Source of the DNA: Mangrovibacter plantisponsor
GTDB taxonomy: Bacteria; Pseudomonadota; Gammaproteobacteria; Enterobacterales; Enterobacteriaceae
Assembly: GCF_003182475.1 (NCBI RefSeq)
Contig: NZ_QGTS01000001.1
Span: 1 to 64,000, forward strand
DNA: 64,000 nucleotides
Reading direction: 5' to 3'
Part shown: positions 19,278 through 28,970 of the stretch, piece after piece
Layout: each line of letters begins with the position of its first letter
How positions within the stretch are numbered: position 1 is the first letter of the stretch
Notes under the pieces: model-generated
Databases searched by the model: none
What the model saw: only the letters and a program-made list of their open reading frames with translations
Told to the model about the DNA's origin: nothing
Translations under genes and position numbers: made by a program

Positions 19278-20570
19278 TTGGAAGACATTTCCACCACCAC
19301 GTTGATTATCACCCTGGTGATCATGGTGTTGATTTCCGCCTACTTCTCCGGTTCGGAAACCGGAATGATGACACTTAACCGTTATCGCCTGCGCCATCTC
19401 GCAAAGCAGGGAAATAAATCTGCGCGGCGTGTCGAAAAACTTCTGCGTACACCAGACCGCCTGATAAGCCTGGTGCTGATTGGCAATAACCTGGTCAATA
19501 TCCTTGCTTCTGCACTGGCAACCATTGTTGGTATGCGCCTGTATGGCGATGCCGGGGTTGCTATTGCCACCGGTGTTCTCACCTTCGTGGTACTGATTTT
19601 TGCTGAAGTGCTGCCCAAAACCGTCGCTGCACTCTACCCTGAAAAAGTCGCGTTCCCCAGTAGTGTGTTATTAGCCCCGCTCCAGGTCATCATGATGCCA
19701 CTGGTGTGGTTGCTGAACATGATAACCCGCATCTTAATGCGTACCGTGGGGATAAGAACCGACGCGGTGGTTAGTGCAGCGCTCACCAAAGATGAACTGC
19801 GTACCATTGTTAATGAATCTAAATCCAAAATCTCCCAGCGCAACCAGGACATGCTGCTTTCTGTGCTGGATCTGGAGAAAGTGAGTGTTAACGACATCAT
19901 GGTGCCGCGCAATGAAATCGTGGGCATTGATATCAATGACGACTGGAAATCCATTGTTCGCCAGCTGACTCACTCACCACACGGGCGTATCGTGCTCTAC
20001 CGTGAATCACTGGATGATGCCATCAGCATGCTGCGTGTGCGTGAAGCCTACCGGTTAATGACAGAGAAAAAAGAGTTCACGAAAGAAGTGATGCTGCGCG
20101 CCGCCGATGAAATTTATTTTGTTCCCGAAGGCACGCCGCTCAGTACCCAGCTCATCAAATTCCAGCGCAATAAAAAGAAAGTGGGCCTGGTGGTAGATGA
20201 ATACGGCGATATTCAGGGGCTGATTACCGTTGAAGATATCCTTGAGGAAATTGTCGGGGATTTTACGACTTCGATGTCACCTTCTTTAGCGGAAGAAGTC
20301 ACACCGCAAAATGATGGCTCGGTCATTATTGAAGGGAGCGCCAACATTCGTGACCTCAATAAAGCCTTTAACTGGCATTTCCCTGAAGAAGAAGCACGTA
20401 CCGTAAATGGGATGTTGCTTGAGGCTCTGGAGGAGATCCCTGCGGCAGGCACACGAGTCAATATTGGCCAGTACGATATTGATATTCTTGATGTGCAGGA
20501 CAACATGATTAAACAGGTGAAAGTGACCCCGGTAACCCCGCTAAAAACCAGTATTCAGGACGCGGAATAA
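19278..20570 (+). CDS. yfjD: CNNM/HlyC-CorC family transporter (YfjD)
   Basis: 430 residues. DUF21/CNNM membrane domain (about 1-190, four hydrophobic segments, with FSGSETGMMTLNRYRLRHLA), a CBS pair (about 205-335, ending EDILEEIVGD) and the C-terminal CorC_HlyC domain (about 345-425). The family acts in Mg2+/Co2+ homeostasis or efflux. It starts with TTG at 19278, preceded by AAAGGA at a good distance; the same unusual start is used by the E. coli orthologue as I recall it. Follows ypjD. Confidence 0.9.
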   Translation: MEDISTTTLIITLVIMVLISAYFSGSETGMMTLNRYRLRHLAKQGNKSARRVEKLLRTPDRLISLVLIGNNLVNILASALATIVGMRLYGDAGVAIATGVLTFVVLIFAEVLPKTVAALYPEKVAFPSSVLLAPLQVIMMPLVWLLNMITRILMRTVGIRTDAVVSAALTKDELRTIVNESKSKISQRNQDMLLSVLDLEKVSVNDIMVPRNEIVGIDINDDWKSIVRQLTHSPHGRIVLYRESLDDAISMLRVREAYRLMTEKKEFTKEVMLRAADEIYFVPEGTPLSTQLIKFQRNKKKVGLVVDEYGDIQGLITVEDILEEIVGDFTTSMSPSLAEEVTPQNDGSVIIEGSANIRDLNKAFNWHFPEEEARTVNGMLLEALEEIPAAGTRVNIGQYDIDILDVQDNMIKQVKVTPVTPLKTSIQDAE

Positions 20571-20587
20571 TTACTGTTGTTCACCCA

Positions 20588-20625
20588 CAAAAAAACCTCT
20601 GCCCGGCCAGGCAGAGGTTTTTTTT
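20588..20625. terminator. Bidirectional terminator between yfjD and grpE
   Basis: The stem AACCTCTGCC/GGCAGAGGTT with a 6-base loop has an A run on one side and a T run on the other. It serves both converging genes. Confidence 0.9.
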
Positions 20626-20641
20626 CTACTAAAGAAAAGTA

Positions 20642-21226
20642 TCAGGCTTTTGCTTTAGCAACGGTCACCATAGCGGCACGAATAGTGCGGCCATTCAGGG
20701 TGTAACCTTTTTGCATAACGTGGAGCACGTTACCTGCTGCCACCTCTTCTGATTCCACCATGGCAATGGCCTGGTGAACATTCGGGTCCAACGGTACATT
20801 CACATCACTGATGACATCTACACCAAACTTGCGTACTACATCCAGCATGGATTTCAGGGTCAGTTCAATCCCTTCCACCATGGACGCCATATCCGCATTT
20901 TCTTTATCCGCCACTTCCATAGCACGGTCCAGGCTATCGATTACGGGCAGTAATTCGTTAACGAATTTTTCCAGTGCAAATTTATGCGCTTTTTCGACAT
21001 CCTGCTCAGTACGGCGACGCAGGTTCTCCATTTCCGCCCGTGCGCGCAGCACATTGTCTTGTTCGCGCTGCTGAACTTCGGCTAACTGTTTCTCCAGGTT
21101 AGCAATCTGTTCATCGCGCGGATCCACCTGGCCCGCTGTGTCCGCAGCGTCTACTTCATCATGCTGTTCCATAACGATTTCATCCGGCTGATGCTCTTCA
21201 GGTGTTTTCTGATCTTTACTGCTCAT
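20642..21226 (-). CDS. grpE: Nucleotide exchange factor GrpE
   Basis: 194 residues (E. coli 197). Dimeric co-chaperone that releases ADP from DnaK and acts as a thermosensor. Acidic N-terminus ([20 protein letters not shown]), long paired helix (about 35-90, coiled coil) and a C-terminal beta domain with [20 protein letters not shown] and [18 protein letters not shown]. The start ATG at 21226 (MSSKDQ) is the family's. A sigma-32 promoter is 44-72 bases upstream. Divergent from nadK. Confidence 0.97.
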   Translation of the reverse strand: MSSKDQKTPEEHQPDEIVMEQHDEVDAADTAGQVDPRDEQIANLEKQLAEVQQREQDNVLRARAEMENLRRRTEQDVEKAHKFALEKFVNELLPVIDSLDRAMEVADKENADMASMVEGIELTLKSMLDVVRKFGVDVISDVNVPLDPNVHQAIAMVESEEVAAGNVLHVMQKGYTLNGRTIRAAMVTVAKAKA

Positions 21227-21269
21227 GAAATTCTCCGCGTTTTTTCGCATTTGTCTCGCTGGTTCGCTT

Positions 21270-21298
21270 ATTATGGGGATCAGTTTCCGTGTTTCAAG
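21270..21298 (-). promoter_or_regulatory. Sigma-32 heat-shock promoter of grpE
   Basis: On the minus strand there is CTTGAA (21298-21293), a 14-base spacer and CCCCATAAT (21278-21270), a near-perfect RpoH promoter equal in layout to E. coli grpE. Confidence 0.9.
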
Positions 21299-21348
21299 GG
21301 AACAGGGCAGATTGTCGTGATCCAACCCCATGTAAGGACTCCGTAATA

Positions 21349-22227
21349 ATGAACAAACAGTTTAACTGCATCGGCATTGTTGGGCACCCTCGTCATCCTG
21401 GCGCGCTCAGCACCCATGAAATGTTATGGCGCTGGCTGTGCAGTAAAGGTTATGACGTCATTATGGAACAGCAAATCGCACATGAACTGGGCCTGAAGCA
21501 AGCCCGCACCGGTACACTGGCGGATATAGGCCAGCAGGCAGACCTGGCGGTTGTAGTCGGCGGTGACGGCAACATGCTCGGGGCCGCAAGGGTTCTTGCC
21601 CGTTATGGCATTAAAGTGATTGGCATCAACAGGGGTAACCTGGGGTTCCTGACGGACCTTGACCCGGATAACGCTCACCAACAACTTGCCGATGTACTCG
21701 AAGGCCATTATATCAGTGAACAACGCTTTTTACTGGAAGCCCAGGTTTGCCAGAAAGACAGCCCAAAACGGCTGAGCACTGCAATTAATGAAGTTGTGCT
21801 GCACCCGGGCAAAGTGGCACACATGATAGAATTTGAAGTCTATATTGACGAAAAATTTGCGTTCTCCCAGCGTTCCGACGGCCTGATTATTTCCACGCCA
21901 ACAGGCTCCACCGCTTACTCCCTTTCTGCCGGTGGCCCCATTCTCACCCCATCGCTGGACGCCATTACGTTGGTACCAATGTTCCCGCATACGCTCTCAG
22001 CGCGGCCATTGGTTATAAATGGCAGCAGCACAATTCGCCTGCGTTTTTCCCACCGGCGCAATGACCTGGAAATTAGTTGCGACAGCCAGATTGCGCTTCC
22101 CATCCAGGAAGGCGAAGACGTCTTCATTCGCCGGTGCGACTACCAACTGAACCTGATACACCCAATTGATTATAGTTATTTCAACACGTTAAGCTCAAAG
22201 CTTGGCTGGTCAAAAAAATTATTCTAA
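21349..22227 (+). CDS. nadK: NAD kinase
   Basis: Phosphorylates NAD+ to NADP+ with ATP. 292 residues, the E. coli length. The GGDGN motif ([13 protein letters not shown]) is the family's catalytic Asp region; [11 protein letters not shown] and the nucleotide-binding [15 protein letters not shown] follow. ATG at 21349 after TAAGGA. Confidence 0.97.
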   Translation: MNKQFNCIGIVGHPRHPGALSTHEMLWRWLCSKGYDVIMEQQIAHELGLKQARTGTLADIGQQADLAVVVGGDGNMLGAARVLARYGIKVIGINRGNLGFLTDLDPDNAHQQLADVLEGHYISEQRFLLEAQVCQKDSPKRLSTAINEVVLHPGKVAHMIEFEVYIDEKFAFSQRSDGLIISTPTGSTAYSLSAGGPILTPSLDAITLVPMFPHTLSARPLVINGSSTIRLRFSHRRNDLEISCDSQIALPIQEGEDVFIRRCDYQLNLIHPIDYSYFNTLSSKLGWSKKLF

Positions 22228-22247
22228 ATTTTGCTTTTGCCACTTTA

Positions 22248-22303
22248 CTGTATATAAAACCAGTTTATACTGTATGAAAACACAGCTCTGTTATTTTATA
22301 CAG
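22248..22303 (+). promoter_or_regulatory. Three tandem LexA boxes of recN
   Basis: SOS operator half-sites: CTGTATATAAAACCAG (22248-22263), CTGTATGAAAACACAG (22270-22285) and CTGTTATTTTATACAG (22288-22303). The second and third match CTGT-N8-ACAG fully; the first has CCAG at the right end. The last box ends 10 bases before the recN start, next to the ribosome-binding site, so LexA should repress tightly until DNA damage. Confidence 0.88.
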
Positions 22304-22313
22304 GAAGGTGGCT

Positions 22314-23975
22314 ATGCTGTCACAACTCACTATCAGTAACTTCGCAATCGTTCGGGAACTGGAAATTGATTTTCACGCCGGAATGACCGCCATTACCGGG
22401 GAAACAGGCGCAGGGAAATCAATTGCTATTGATGCTCTGGGCTTATGTCTGGGTGGCCGTGCAGAAGGTGACAGCGTGCGCGCTGGCGCAGGCCGGGCAG
22501 ATTTATGCGCCCGCTTTGGGCTCAAAGATACACCAGCTGCGCAACAGTGGCTGGAAGAGAACCAACTGGAAGACGGCAATGAATGCCTGCTTCGCCGGGT
22601 AATCAGCGCAGATGGCCGTTCCCGTGGCTTTATCAACGGCACCGCGGTTCCCCTTTCTCAATTACGCGAACTGGGGCAGTTACTTATTCAAATCCACGGG
22701 CAACACGCCCACCAGTTGCTGCTCAAACCAGAACATCAGAAGGCTCTGCTGGATGGCTTTGCAGGTGAGTACGCACTCACTCAGGAAATGAAACAGTGCT
22801 GGCAAAACTGGAACCAAAGCTGCCGTGCACTGGCACAGCACCAGCAACAAACCCAGGAGCGCACCGCCCGCCTGGAACTGCTGCATTACCAGCTAAAAGA
22901 ACTCAATGAATTTGCGCCCCAGTCTGGCGAATTCGAACAAATTGATGAAGAGTACAAACGCCTGGCAAACAGTGGGCAACTATTGTCCACCAGCCAGCAG
23001 GCGTTAGCCGTATTATCCGATACCGAATCAGCCGACGTACAAAGCCTGCTGTACACCGCTCGCCAGCAGGTGAGTGAATTAGTGGGCATGGACAGCAAAC
23101 TTTCCAGCGTACTGGATATGCTGGAGGAAGCCGCCATTCAGGTTAGCGAGGCCAGCGATGAACTACGCCATTACTGCGAAAGCACGGAACTTGATCCTAA
23201 CCGCCTGTTTGAACTGGAACAGCGTATTTCCCGCCAGATTTCTCTGGCGCGCAAACACCATATTTCCCCGGAGGAACTGCCCGGGTTCCACCAGGCTCTG
23301 CTCCAGGAACAGATGGAACTGGAAGAACAAGGCGAAGCGCAAGACACTCTGAGCGACACCGTTGCACAACATCATATGCGCGCACTTTCTGTGGCCCAAA
23401 CCCTGCACGAAAAACGTGAAATACGCGCCACAGAACTGAGCCAGTTAGTGACTGATAGTATGCACTCACTATCCATGCCTCACGGCCAGTTCACTATTGA
23501 TGTCACCTTTGATGAAAACCACCTGACACCAGAAGGTGCAGACCGCATTGAGTTCCGGGTATGCACTAACCCGGGCCAGTCTTTGCAGCCTTTAGGTAAA
23601 GTTGCCTCTGGGGGGGAATTGTCGCGCATCGCCCTGGCTATTCAGGTGATAACCGCCCGTAAAATGGATACCCCGGCACTGATTTTTGATGAAGTGGACG
23701 TAGGTATCAGTGGGCCAACAGCCGCAGTGGTCGGTAAATTGCTCCGCGCGCTGGGTGAATCCACTCAGGTAATGTGTGTCACGCACCTGCCTCAGGTTGC
23801 CGGTTGTGCTCATCAGCATTTCTTTGTCAGCAAAGAAACCGATGGCACCGTTACTGAAACCCATATGCAGGCACTGAATAAACGCGCCCGCCTGAATGAA
23901 CTCGCCCGCCTGTTAGGTGGCAGCGAAGTCACCCGTAACACGCTGGCGAATGCCAGGGAATTACTGGCTGCCTGA
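22314..23975 (+). CDS. recN: DNA repair protein RecN
   Basis: SMC-like ATPase, strongly SOS-induced, that helps hold or align chromosomes during double-strand-break repair. 553 residues from ATG 22314 ([16 protein letters not shown]), the E. coli length. Walker [16 protein letters not shown] at about 29-43, central coiled coils (about 150-360), ABC signature [12 protein letters not shown], Walker [14 protein letters not shown]. Three LexA boxes precede it. An in-frame GTG six bases upstream is a poorer start. Confidence 0.97.
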   Translation: MLSQLTISNFAIVRELEIDFHAGMTAITGETGAGKSIAIDALGLCLGGRAEGDSVRAGAGRADLCARFGLKDTPAAQQWLEENQLEDGNECLLRRVISADGRSRGFINGTAVPLSQLRELGQLLIQIHGQHAHQLLLKPEHQKALLDGFAGEYALTQEMKQCWQNWNQSCRALAQHQQQTQERTARLELLHYQLKELNEFAPQSGEFEQIDEEYKRLANSGQLLSTSQQALAVLSDTESADVQSLLYTARQQVSELVGMDSKLSSVLDMLEEAAIQVSEASDELRHYCESTELDPNRLFELEQRISRQISLARKHHISPEELPGFHQALLQEQMELEEQGEAQDTLSDTVAQHHMRALSVAQTLHEKREIRATELSQLVTDSMHSLSMPHGQFTIDVTFDENHLTPEGADRIEFRVCTNPGQSLQPLGKVASGGELSRIALAIQVITARKMDTPALIFDEVDVGISGPTAAVVGKLLRALGESTQVMCVTHLPQVAGCAHQHFFVSKETDGTVTETHMQALNKRARLNELARLLGGSEVTRNTLANARELLAA

Positions 23976-24004
23976 TTCGCAATCATTACCCTCTGCTTCT
24001 GCGC

Positions 24005-24046
24005 CGTGCTGTGTTTGTATAAAAAACAAACACAGCACGTTTTTTA
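24005..24046 (+). terminator. Rho-independent terminator of recN
   Basis: A perfect 14-base-pair stem CGTGCTGTGTTTGT/ACAAACACAGCACG with a 7-base loop is followed by seven T, 30 bases after the recN stop. Confidence 0.92.
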
Positions 24047-24198
24047 TTCCCTGTTTTACCACTTACACTCAACTTTTTTTCAACTCTAAGGTCATACTGA
24101 AGCGCCTTAAGGTTTTAAACTGGCTGAAGGTTTATTATCATCGGCTACATGACACATGAGCCAGGCACAACTCGGGCCCAAAAAGGAATCTAAAAACT

Positions 24199-24546
24199 AT
24201 GCGCTGTAAAACGCTGACTGCTGCCGCAGCGGTTCTTCTGATGTTAACCGCTGGCTGCTCCACTGTGGAGCGAGTGGTGTACCGCCCTGATATCAACCAG
24301 GGGAATTACCTCACCAGTACTGATATTGCCCAGGTTCATAACGGTATGACTCAACAGCAAGTTGCTTACGCACTGGGTACTCCAATGATGACCGACCCGT
24401 TCGGCAGTAATACATGGATTTATGTTTTCCGCCGCCAGCCAGGCCATGAAAAAGTGACTCAGCAAACCCTGACACTCACTTTTAACAGTAGCGGCATCCT
24501 TACCAATATTGATAACAAGCCTGCTTTAACCGGTAACGAAGGTTAA
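24199..24546 (+). CDS. bamE: Outer-membrane assembly lipoprotein BamE (SmpA)
   Basis: 115 residues. The signal peptide ends in the lipobox LTAGC. The mature domain has the BamE core with [23 protein letters not shown] and [23 protein letters not shown]. Small accessory subunit of the BAM complex that binds BamD and phosphatidylglycerol. Stands alone between recN and the convergent ratA-rnfH pair. Confidence 0.96.
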   Translation: MRCKTLTAAAAVLLMLTAGCSTVERVVYRPDINQGNYLTSTDIAQVHNGMTQQQVAYALGTPMMTDPFGSNTWIYVFRRQPGHEKVTQQTLTLTFNSSGILTNIDNKPALTGNEG

Positions 24547-24588
24547 GTGCTCGCCCGCTTACCAGGCATTACGCCTGGTGCAGCCAAT

Positions 24589-24617
24589 AAAAAAGGTGCC
24601 AGTGGCACCTTTTTTAT
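24589..24617. terminator. Terminator between bamE and rnfH
   Basis: The stem AAAGGTGCC/GGCACCTTT with an AGT loop, flanked by A and T runs, can serve both converging units. A second hairpin ACCAGGC..GCCTGGT precedes it at 24561-24579. Confidence 0.85.
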
Positions 24618-24650
24618 TAGTCAGCTTGCTACAGCTCACTTGCGGCAATA

Positions 24651-24944
24651 TTACTTCTTCTGCGCCGACTGCTCCGCCCGCATGCGCCGTAACGCTTTCG
24701 GGTCTGCAGTTAATGGCCGGTAGATTTCCACCCTGTCGCCATCCTGCACGGTATCGTTCAACTTAGCCGGGCGGCTGTAGATGCCAACTTTGTTCTTCTC
24801 AAGGTTAATATCTGTGCGCAATGCCAGTAACCCGGAAGCCTCAATCGCCTGTTGCAGGGTTGCCCCTTCGGTAAGCGTTACTTTGCGTAAATACTGTTTT
24901 TCCGGCAGGGCATATACCACTTCCACCGTGATTTCAGGCAACAC
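24651..24944 (-). CDS. rnfH: RnfH-family ubiquitin-like protein
   Basis: 97 residues of the RnfH/UPF0125 family, a beta-grasp fold of uncertain role (in E. coli the gene forms a pair with ratA). Typical stretches are [18 protein letters not shown] and [26 protein letters not shown]. Start chosen as GTG at 24944 inside the last codons of ratA (11-base overlap), because it matches the short N-terminus of the family. The next ATG upstream would add residues without similarity. Confidence 0.9.
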   Translation of the reverse strand: MLPEITVEVVYALPEKQYLRKVTLTEGATLQQAIEASGLLALRTDINLEKNKVGIYSRPAKLNDTVQDGDRVEIYRPLTADPKALRRMRAEQSAQKK

Positions 24945-25371
24945 GATAAACCTCTTTCGCACGGCTGGTGAACGCATTCACCATATTCGCCGCCAACTCT
25001 TTAAAGATACGCCCGAATGCCAGCTCAATGAGCTTGTTGGTAAACTCAAAATCAAGCTGGAACTCAATACGGCAGGCTTCTGGCGTGAGCGGCGTAAACT
25101 TCCAGCCGCCCATTAATTTTTTAAATGGGCCATCCACCAGGTGCATTAAAATGCTCTGGTTACTGGTCAGTTCGTTACGCGTGGTAAAGGTTTTACTGAT
25201 CCCCGCTTTTGAAACATCAACAGCAGCGGTCATATGTTGTGAAGAACTTTCAATCACCCGGCTGCCCACGCAACCGGGCAGGAAGTCCGGATACGATTTT
25301 ACGTCGTTAACTAACTGGTACATCTGCTCGGCACTGTATGGCACAAGGGCAGAACGATTGATCTGCGGCAT
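24934..25371 (-). CDS. ratA: RatA, START/Coq10-fold ribosome-associated protein
   Basis: 145 residues of the polyketide cyclase/START family. E. coli RatA has been reported to block 70S formation by binding 50S subunits; the family is also related to the ubiquinone-binding Coq10. Motifs: [27 protein letters not shown] and [12 protein letters not shown], with [29 protein letters not shown] at the end. Overlaps rnfH, so the pair is coupled. The start used is the conserved [13 protein letters not shown]. Confidence 0.92.
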   Translation of the reverse strand: MPQINRSALVPYSAEQMYQLVNDVKSYPDFLPGCVGSRVIESSSQHMTAAVDVSKAGISKTFTTRNELTSNQSILMHLVDGPFKKLMGGWKFTPLTPEACRIEFQLDFEFTNKLIELAFGRIFKELAANMVNAFTSRAKEVYRVA

Positions 25372-25518
25372 AGTGTTTCCCGTGTTACATAAATCGCATA
25401 AATAATATCATTTATCGACGAGTAAAGAAAAACACTGAACGCAGCCATGGTAAGATGATATGTTTCTCACACTGGATGGGATGCATTTACGACAGGAATC
25501 CGTATACTGAGCAGCATT

Positions 25519-26001
25519 ATGACGAAGAAAAAAACACACAAACCTGGCTCAGCCACCATTGCGTTAAATAAACGTGCCCGCCACGAGTTCTTTATCGAAG
25601 ATGAGTTTGAAGCTGGCCTGTCCCTGCAGGGGTGGGAAGTGAAATCCATGCGTGCAGGTAAAGCAAACATTGGCGACAGCTACGTTCTGCTTAAGGATGG
25701 CGAAGCTTATTTATTTGGGGCCAATATCACCCCGCTTCAGGTCGCTTCCAGCCATGTCGTATGCGACCCAACCCGTACCCGTAAACTGTTACTGAACCAG
25801 CGCGAGCTCGATAACCTGTACGGCCGGGTAAACCGCGAAGGTTATACCGTGGTCGCACTGTCTCTCTACTGGAAAAATGCCTGGGCAAAAGTCAAAATTG
25901 GCGTCGCCAAAGGCAAAAAACAGCACGACAAGCGTACAGATATTAAAGACCGCGAATGGCAGGTTGATAAAGCCCGCATCATGAAACACGCGGGGCGTTA
26001 A
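25519..26001 (+). CDS. smpB: SsrA-binding protein SmpB
   Basis: 160 residues. Binds the tRNA-like end of tmRNA and brings it to stalled ribosomes for trans-translation. OB-fold core with [37 protein letters not shown] and YLFGANITP; the basic C-terminal tail ([24 protein letters not shown]) mimics the anticodon arm. ssrA follows 97 bases downstream. Confidence 0.97.
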   Translation: MTKKKTHKPGSATIALNKRARHEFFIEDEFEAGLSLQGWEVKSMRAGKANIGDSYVLLKDGEAYLFGANITPLQVASSHVVCDPTRTRKLLLNQRELDNLYGRVNREGYTVVALSLYWKNAWAKVKIGVAKGKKQHDKRTDIKDREWQVDKARIMKHAGR

Positions 26002-26098
26002 AAGTGAATGTGCTGTTTTATTCAGCACTTAGGTAAAACGGATTCAGCCAACGCTGGTGTGCAGCAACTGAATTCTGTTATACTTTCACGAATACTTT

Positions 26099-26462
26099 GG
26101 GGCTGATTCTGGATTCGACGGGATTCGCGAAACCCAAGGTGCATGCCGAGGGGCGGTTGGCCTCGTAAAAAGCCGCAAAAAAATAGTCGCAAACGACGAA
26201 AACTACGCTTTAGCAGCTTAATAACCTGCTTAGAGCCCTCTCTCCCTAGCCTCCGCTCTTAGGACGGGGATCAAGAGAGGTCAAACCTAAAAGAGATCGC
26301 GTGGATGCCCTGCCTGGGGTTGAAGCGTTAAATCCAATCAGGCTAGTTTGTTAGTGGCGTGTCCGTCCGCAGCTGGCAAGCGAATGTAAAGACCGGACTA
26401 AGCATGTAGTACCGAGGATGTAGGAATTTCGGACGCGGGTTCAACTCCCGCCAGCTCCACCA
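26099..26462 (+). ncRNA. ssrA: Transfer-messenger RNA (tmRNA, 10Sa RNA)
   Basis: 364 bases, from GGGGCTGATTCTGGATTCGAC to the tRNA-like 3' end GGTTCAACTCCCGCCAGCTC + CACCA; 5' and 3' ends pair as an alanine-type acceptor stem with the G-U pair region. The tag reading frame at 26189-26221 encodes ANDENYALAA plus stop, the E. coli degradation tag. A TATACT -10 element at 26079-26084 fits the promoter of a slightly longer precursor. The 3' end is a classic integration target. Confidence 0.98.
26439..26462 (+). other. Probable attachment site (ssrA 3' end)
   Basis: The tRNA-like T arm and acceptor 3' end, GGTTCAACTCCCGCCAGCTC followed by CACCA, is the known core used by CP4-57-type integrases. 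An integrase gene of that family starts 204 bases away in the usual orientation, so this is the int-proximal junction (attL). A direct repeat marking the other junction was looked for in the rest of the window and not found. Confidence 0.7.
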
Positions 26463-26507
26463 AAATTCTCCATCGGTGATTACCAGAGTCATCCGATGAA
26501 GTCCTAA

Positions 26508-26541
26508 GAGCCCGCACGGCGCAAGCCCTGCGGGCTTTTTT
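26508..26541 (+). terminator. Terminator of ssrA
   Basis: The stem AGCCCGC/GCGGGCT with a 14-base loop is followed by six T. It lies 46 bases past the mature tmRNA end and resembles the E. coli ssrA terminator. That it remains next to ssrA on the integrase side means either the element carried a copy or the sequence is part of the element's own ssrA-restoring end. Confidence 0.85.
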
Positions 26542-26608
26542 GTGCCCTCAATTTGTCCCACGAAGTCCGAAGAGAACTAATTAAATCCGAACCTTTTAGG
26601 CCCATTGA

Positions 26609-26647
26609 TAGGCCCAACGAAAAGCTCTATTGTTTTCGTTGGGCCTA
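26609..26647. repeat. 15-bp perfect inverted repeat before the integrase gene
   Basis: TAGGCCCAACGAAAA (26609-26623) and its exact reverse complement (26633-26647) are separated by nine bases. A partial extra copy (TTAGGCCCATTG) lies just before it at 26597-26608. It sits between the ssrA terminator and the int ribosome-binding site. It may be an integrase arm-type site, an operator or an mRNA hairpin that controls int translation; the sequence alone does not decide. Confidence 0.75.
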
Positions 26648-26665
26648 AACGCATGGAGACTCCCC

Positions 26666-27907
26666 ATGGCAAGAAAAACCAAGCCGTTAACCGATACGGA
26701 AATCAAAGCCGCCAAACCTAAAGATGCCGATTACCAGCTGTATGATGGTGACGGGCTTACTCTGCTAATCAAGTCCAGCGGGAGTAAGCTCTGGCAGTTC
26801 CGTTACTATCGGCCTCTAACCAAGCAGCGAACCAAACAGAGCTTCGGTGCCTACCCTACCGTCTCGCTTTCTGATGCACGTAAACTCAGAGCCGAATCTA
26901 AAGTTTTATTGGCGAAAGACATTGATCCCCAAGAACATCAGAAAGAACAGGTCAGAAATTCACAAGAGGCCAAAACCAACACTTTCTTGTTAGTTGCCGA
27001 ACGTTGGTGGAATGTGAAGAAAGCCAGCGTAACAGAGGACTATGCCGCCGATATCTGGCGCTCGCTTGAGAGAGATGTTTTCCCAGCAATCGGTGATATC
27101 AGTGTCACTGAGATTAAGGCTCACACTCTGGTTAAAGCAGTTCAGCCGGTTCAGGCCAGAGGGGCATTAGAGACTGTTCGCCGCCTTTGTCAGCGTATTA
27201 ACGAAGTCATGATTTATGCGCAGAACACGGGCCTGATTGATGCGGTTCCCAGCATAAACATCGGGAAAGCGTTCGAGAAACCTCAGAAGAAAAACATGCC
27301 GAGTATCCACCCGGCTCAACTTCCACAATTAATGCAGACTATGCGTACGGCAAGTATCAGCCTGTCCACACGATGCCTGTTCATGTGGCAACTTCTCACC
27401 ATAACCCGTCCCGCCGAAGCAGCTGAAGCTCGATGGGATGAGATCGATTTTGATGCTAACGAATGGAAAATTCCTGCAGCTCGAATGAAGATGAACCGGG
27501 ACCATACAGTTCCACTATCTAATGGGGCTCTCGCTATTCTGGAAATGATGAAGTCACTCAGTGGTGGGCGAGAGTTTATCTTTCCCAGTCGCATCAAACC
27601 AACCCAGCCAATGAACAGCCAAACAGTTAATGCCGCACTTAAGCGTGCTGGCTTAGGAGGCGTACTCGTTTCTCACGGGCTGCGTTCTATTGCCAGCACG
27701 GCCCTTAATGAGCAAGGCTTTCCGCCTGATGTTATTGAGGCTGCACTTGCTCATGTGGATAAGAATGAGGTTCGTCGCGCTTACAATCGAAGCGACTATC
27801 TTGAGCAACGACGACCGATGATGCAGTGGTGGGCTGATTTTGTTAAAGCGGCAGATAGCGGCAGCATCGTTAACAGTGGGATTAGGGAAATACGTCTTGT
27901 AGGATGA
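26666..27907 (+). CDS. Tyrosine-type integrase of the P4/CP4-57 (IntA/SlpA) family
   Basis: 413 residues from ATG 26666 (MARKTKPLTDTE). N-terminal DUF4102 arm-binding domain (about 1-90, YQLYDGDGLTLLIKSSGSKLWQFRY), core-binding SAM-like region (about 100-200) and the catalytic domain (about 210-395) with Arg in TITRPAEAAEARW, Lys near WKIPAARMKMNRDHTVPL, the H-x-x-R box SHGLRS, a His in LAHVDKN, and the nucleophile Tyr in RRAYNRSDY. It catalyses site-specific integration and excision at the ssrA 3' end. It looks intact. An upstream in-frame extension of 12 codons overlaps the inverted repeat and is not preferred. Confidence 0.93.
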   Translation: MARKTKPLTDTEIKAAKPKDADYQLYDGDGLTLLIKSSGSKLWQFRYYRPLTKQRTKQSFGAYPTVSLSDARKLRAESKVLLAKDIDPQEHQKEQVRNSQEAKTNTFLLVAERWWNVKKASVTEDYAADIWRSLERDVFPAIGDISVTEIKAHTLVKAVQPVQARGALETVRRLCQRINEVMIYAQNTGLIDAVPSINIGKAFEKPQKKNMPSIHPAQLPQLMQTMRTASISLSTRCLFMWQLLTITRPAEAAEARWDEIDFDANEWKIPAARMKMNRDHTVPLSNGALAILEMMKSLSGGREFIFPSRIKPTQPMNSQTVNAALKRAGLGGVLVSHGLRSIASTALNEQGFPPDVIEAALAHVDKNEVRRAYNRSDYLEQRRPMMQWWADFVKAADSGSIVNSGIREIRLVG

Positions 27908-27915
27908 GCCCTTTT

Positions 27916-27940
27916 ATCAGCACCCATTATGGGTGCTGAT
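27916..27940. repeat. Hairpin after the integrase gene
   Basis: ATCAGCACCCAT/TATGGGTGCTGAT is a near-perfect palindrome just past the int stop. No T run follows on either strand, so it is at best a weak terminator between int and the convergent gene. Confidence 0.5.
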
Positions 27941-27969
27941 AATTCAAATATAGATCATACATATTGTTA

Positions 27970-28845
27970 CTAATTTATTTTCTTTTTCCTAGTAACTGTA
28001 TTATCTAAAGCTAGTTTAACGCTTTCAATATTTCTTGACCAATTTTTAATAATGGTATCTTCCAAAGCATCTTGGCTCATTGTTGCTATACGATATTTTT
28101 TACTTTCATTATTAATGTCAAAATTTGACTCTTTAATAAAGTCCCACAAAGGATCAATGAGAGTATTTACCGCAGCTGCTTTACTTTTCCATCCACCTTC
28201 AGGAACAGATTCATTGATTAAATAAACAAGTTTATCCTGAATTACTCGATATACTTCCGCTTTACTGTCCCCGCCTTTTTTTCCAGCTTTAGCCCTAGTA
28301 AGTGATAACTTTTTTTGGGTACATACAGAAACATGAAACCATGACATTCCAATACATCTATCAAACAATTCAGCAGACTTAATGAATGCTTTAATAGCGA
28401 CTCTTTCATTCTCCAACATAACTGATTTCCCCCATTGATACGTCAGTGAGGCAAAAAAAAGATGTGATTCAAACACATCATCAATTAAAAAAGGTTCCTG
28501 AATAAGATGAGAAAATGTCACCCTGAAAATACGTGATTTTAACTGTTTCCAGCACTCCTGAGCCGGATCATATAATTCGGTATATTCCTCTTTTAGCTGA
28601 TCCACTCCATCAACATTACAAAATTTATGCTCCTTACGAGATGGGTCACTGTACAAAATCACACGAGTCCCTACCTTATCAGAGTTCCAGAATTGCTCCC
28701 GCATTTCGCTTAGTTCTTTCCGTATCGCAGGATAATTTTCGCTGAGCATATCAATGTATATGTCCCATTCACATTCAGCCATATGGCCAGAAAGCCACTT
28801 CAACTTTTGACTAATTTCTTCGCAAAACTCGATCACAGATAACAT
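27970..28845 (-). CDS. Protein of unknown function at the yfjH position
   Basis: 291 residues from ATG 28845 (MLSVIEFCEEISQKL); a longer reading frame starts at 28944 but its extra residues are unlike the rest. I do not recognise a domain. The protein is mostly helical in appearance and soluble, with a Lys/Gly-rich stretch (LTRAKAGKKGGDSKAE) near residue 195 and a basic C-terminus. In E. coli CP4-57 the slot between int and alpA, same orientation, holds yfjH (similar length), so it may be a counterpart; in related satellites this slot often carries defence cargo. Clearly A+T-richer than its neighbours to the left. Confidence 0.75.
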   Translation of the reverse strand: MLSVIEFCEEISQKLKWLSGHMAECEWDIYIDMLSENYPAIRKELSEMREQFWNSDKVGTRVILYSDPSRKEHKFCNVDGVDQLKEEYTELYDPAQECWKQLKSRIFRVTFSHLIQEPFLIDDVFESHLFFASLTYQWGKSVMLENERVAIKAFIKSAELFDRCIGMSWFHVSVCTQKKLSLTRAKAGKKGGDSKAEVYRVIQDKLVYLINESVPEGGWKSKAAAVNTLIDPLWDFIKESNFDINNESKKYRIATMSQDALEDTIIKNWSRNIESVKLALDNTVTRKKKIN

Positions 28846-28970
28846 AAAAACACCAAATATCAATAAGTTAAGTGTTGTAAAAAATATTTTTTTGGTACGC
28901 GGATTTTTTGCATTAGTGCTTGCCGCTAATCTTTCTACAACCAAAATGAACTAATGAGAGGCAGTCAAGC

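Noticed and set aside
27916-27940. Hairpin after int as a Rho-independent terminator
   Set aside because: No T run on either strand, so it is listed only as a repeat.
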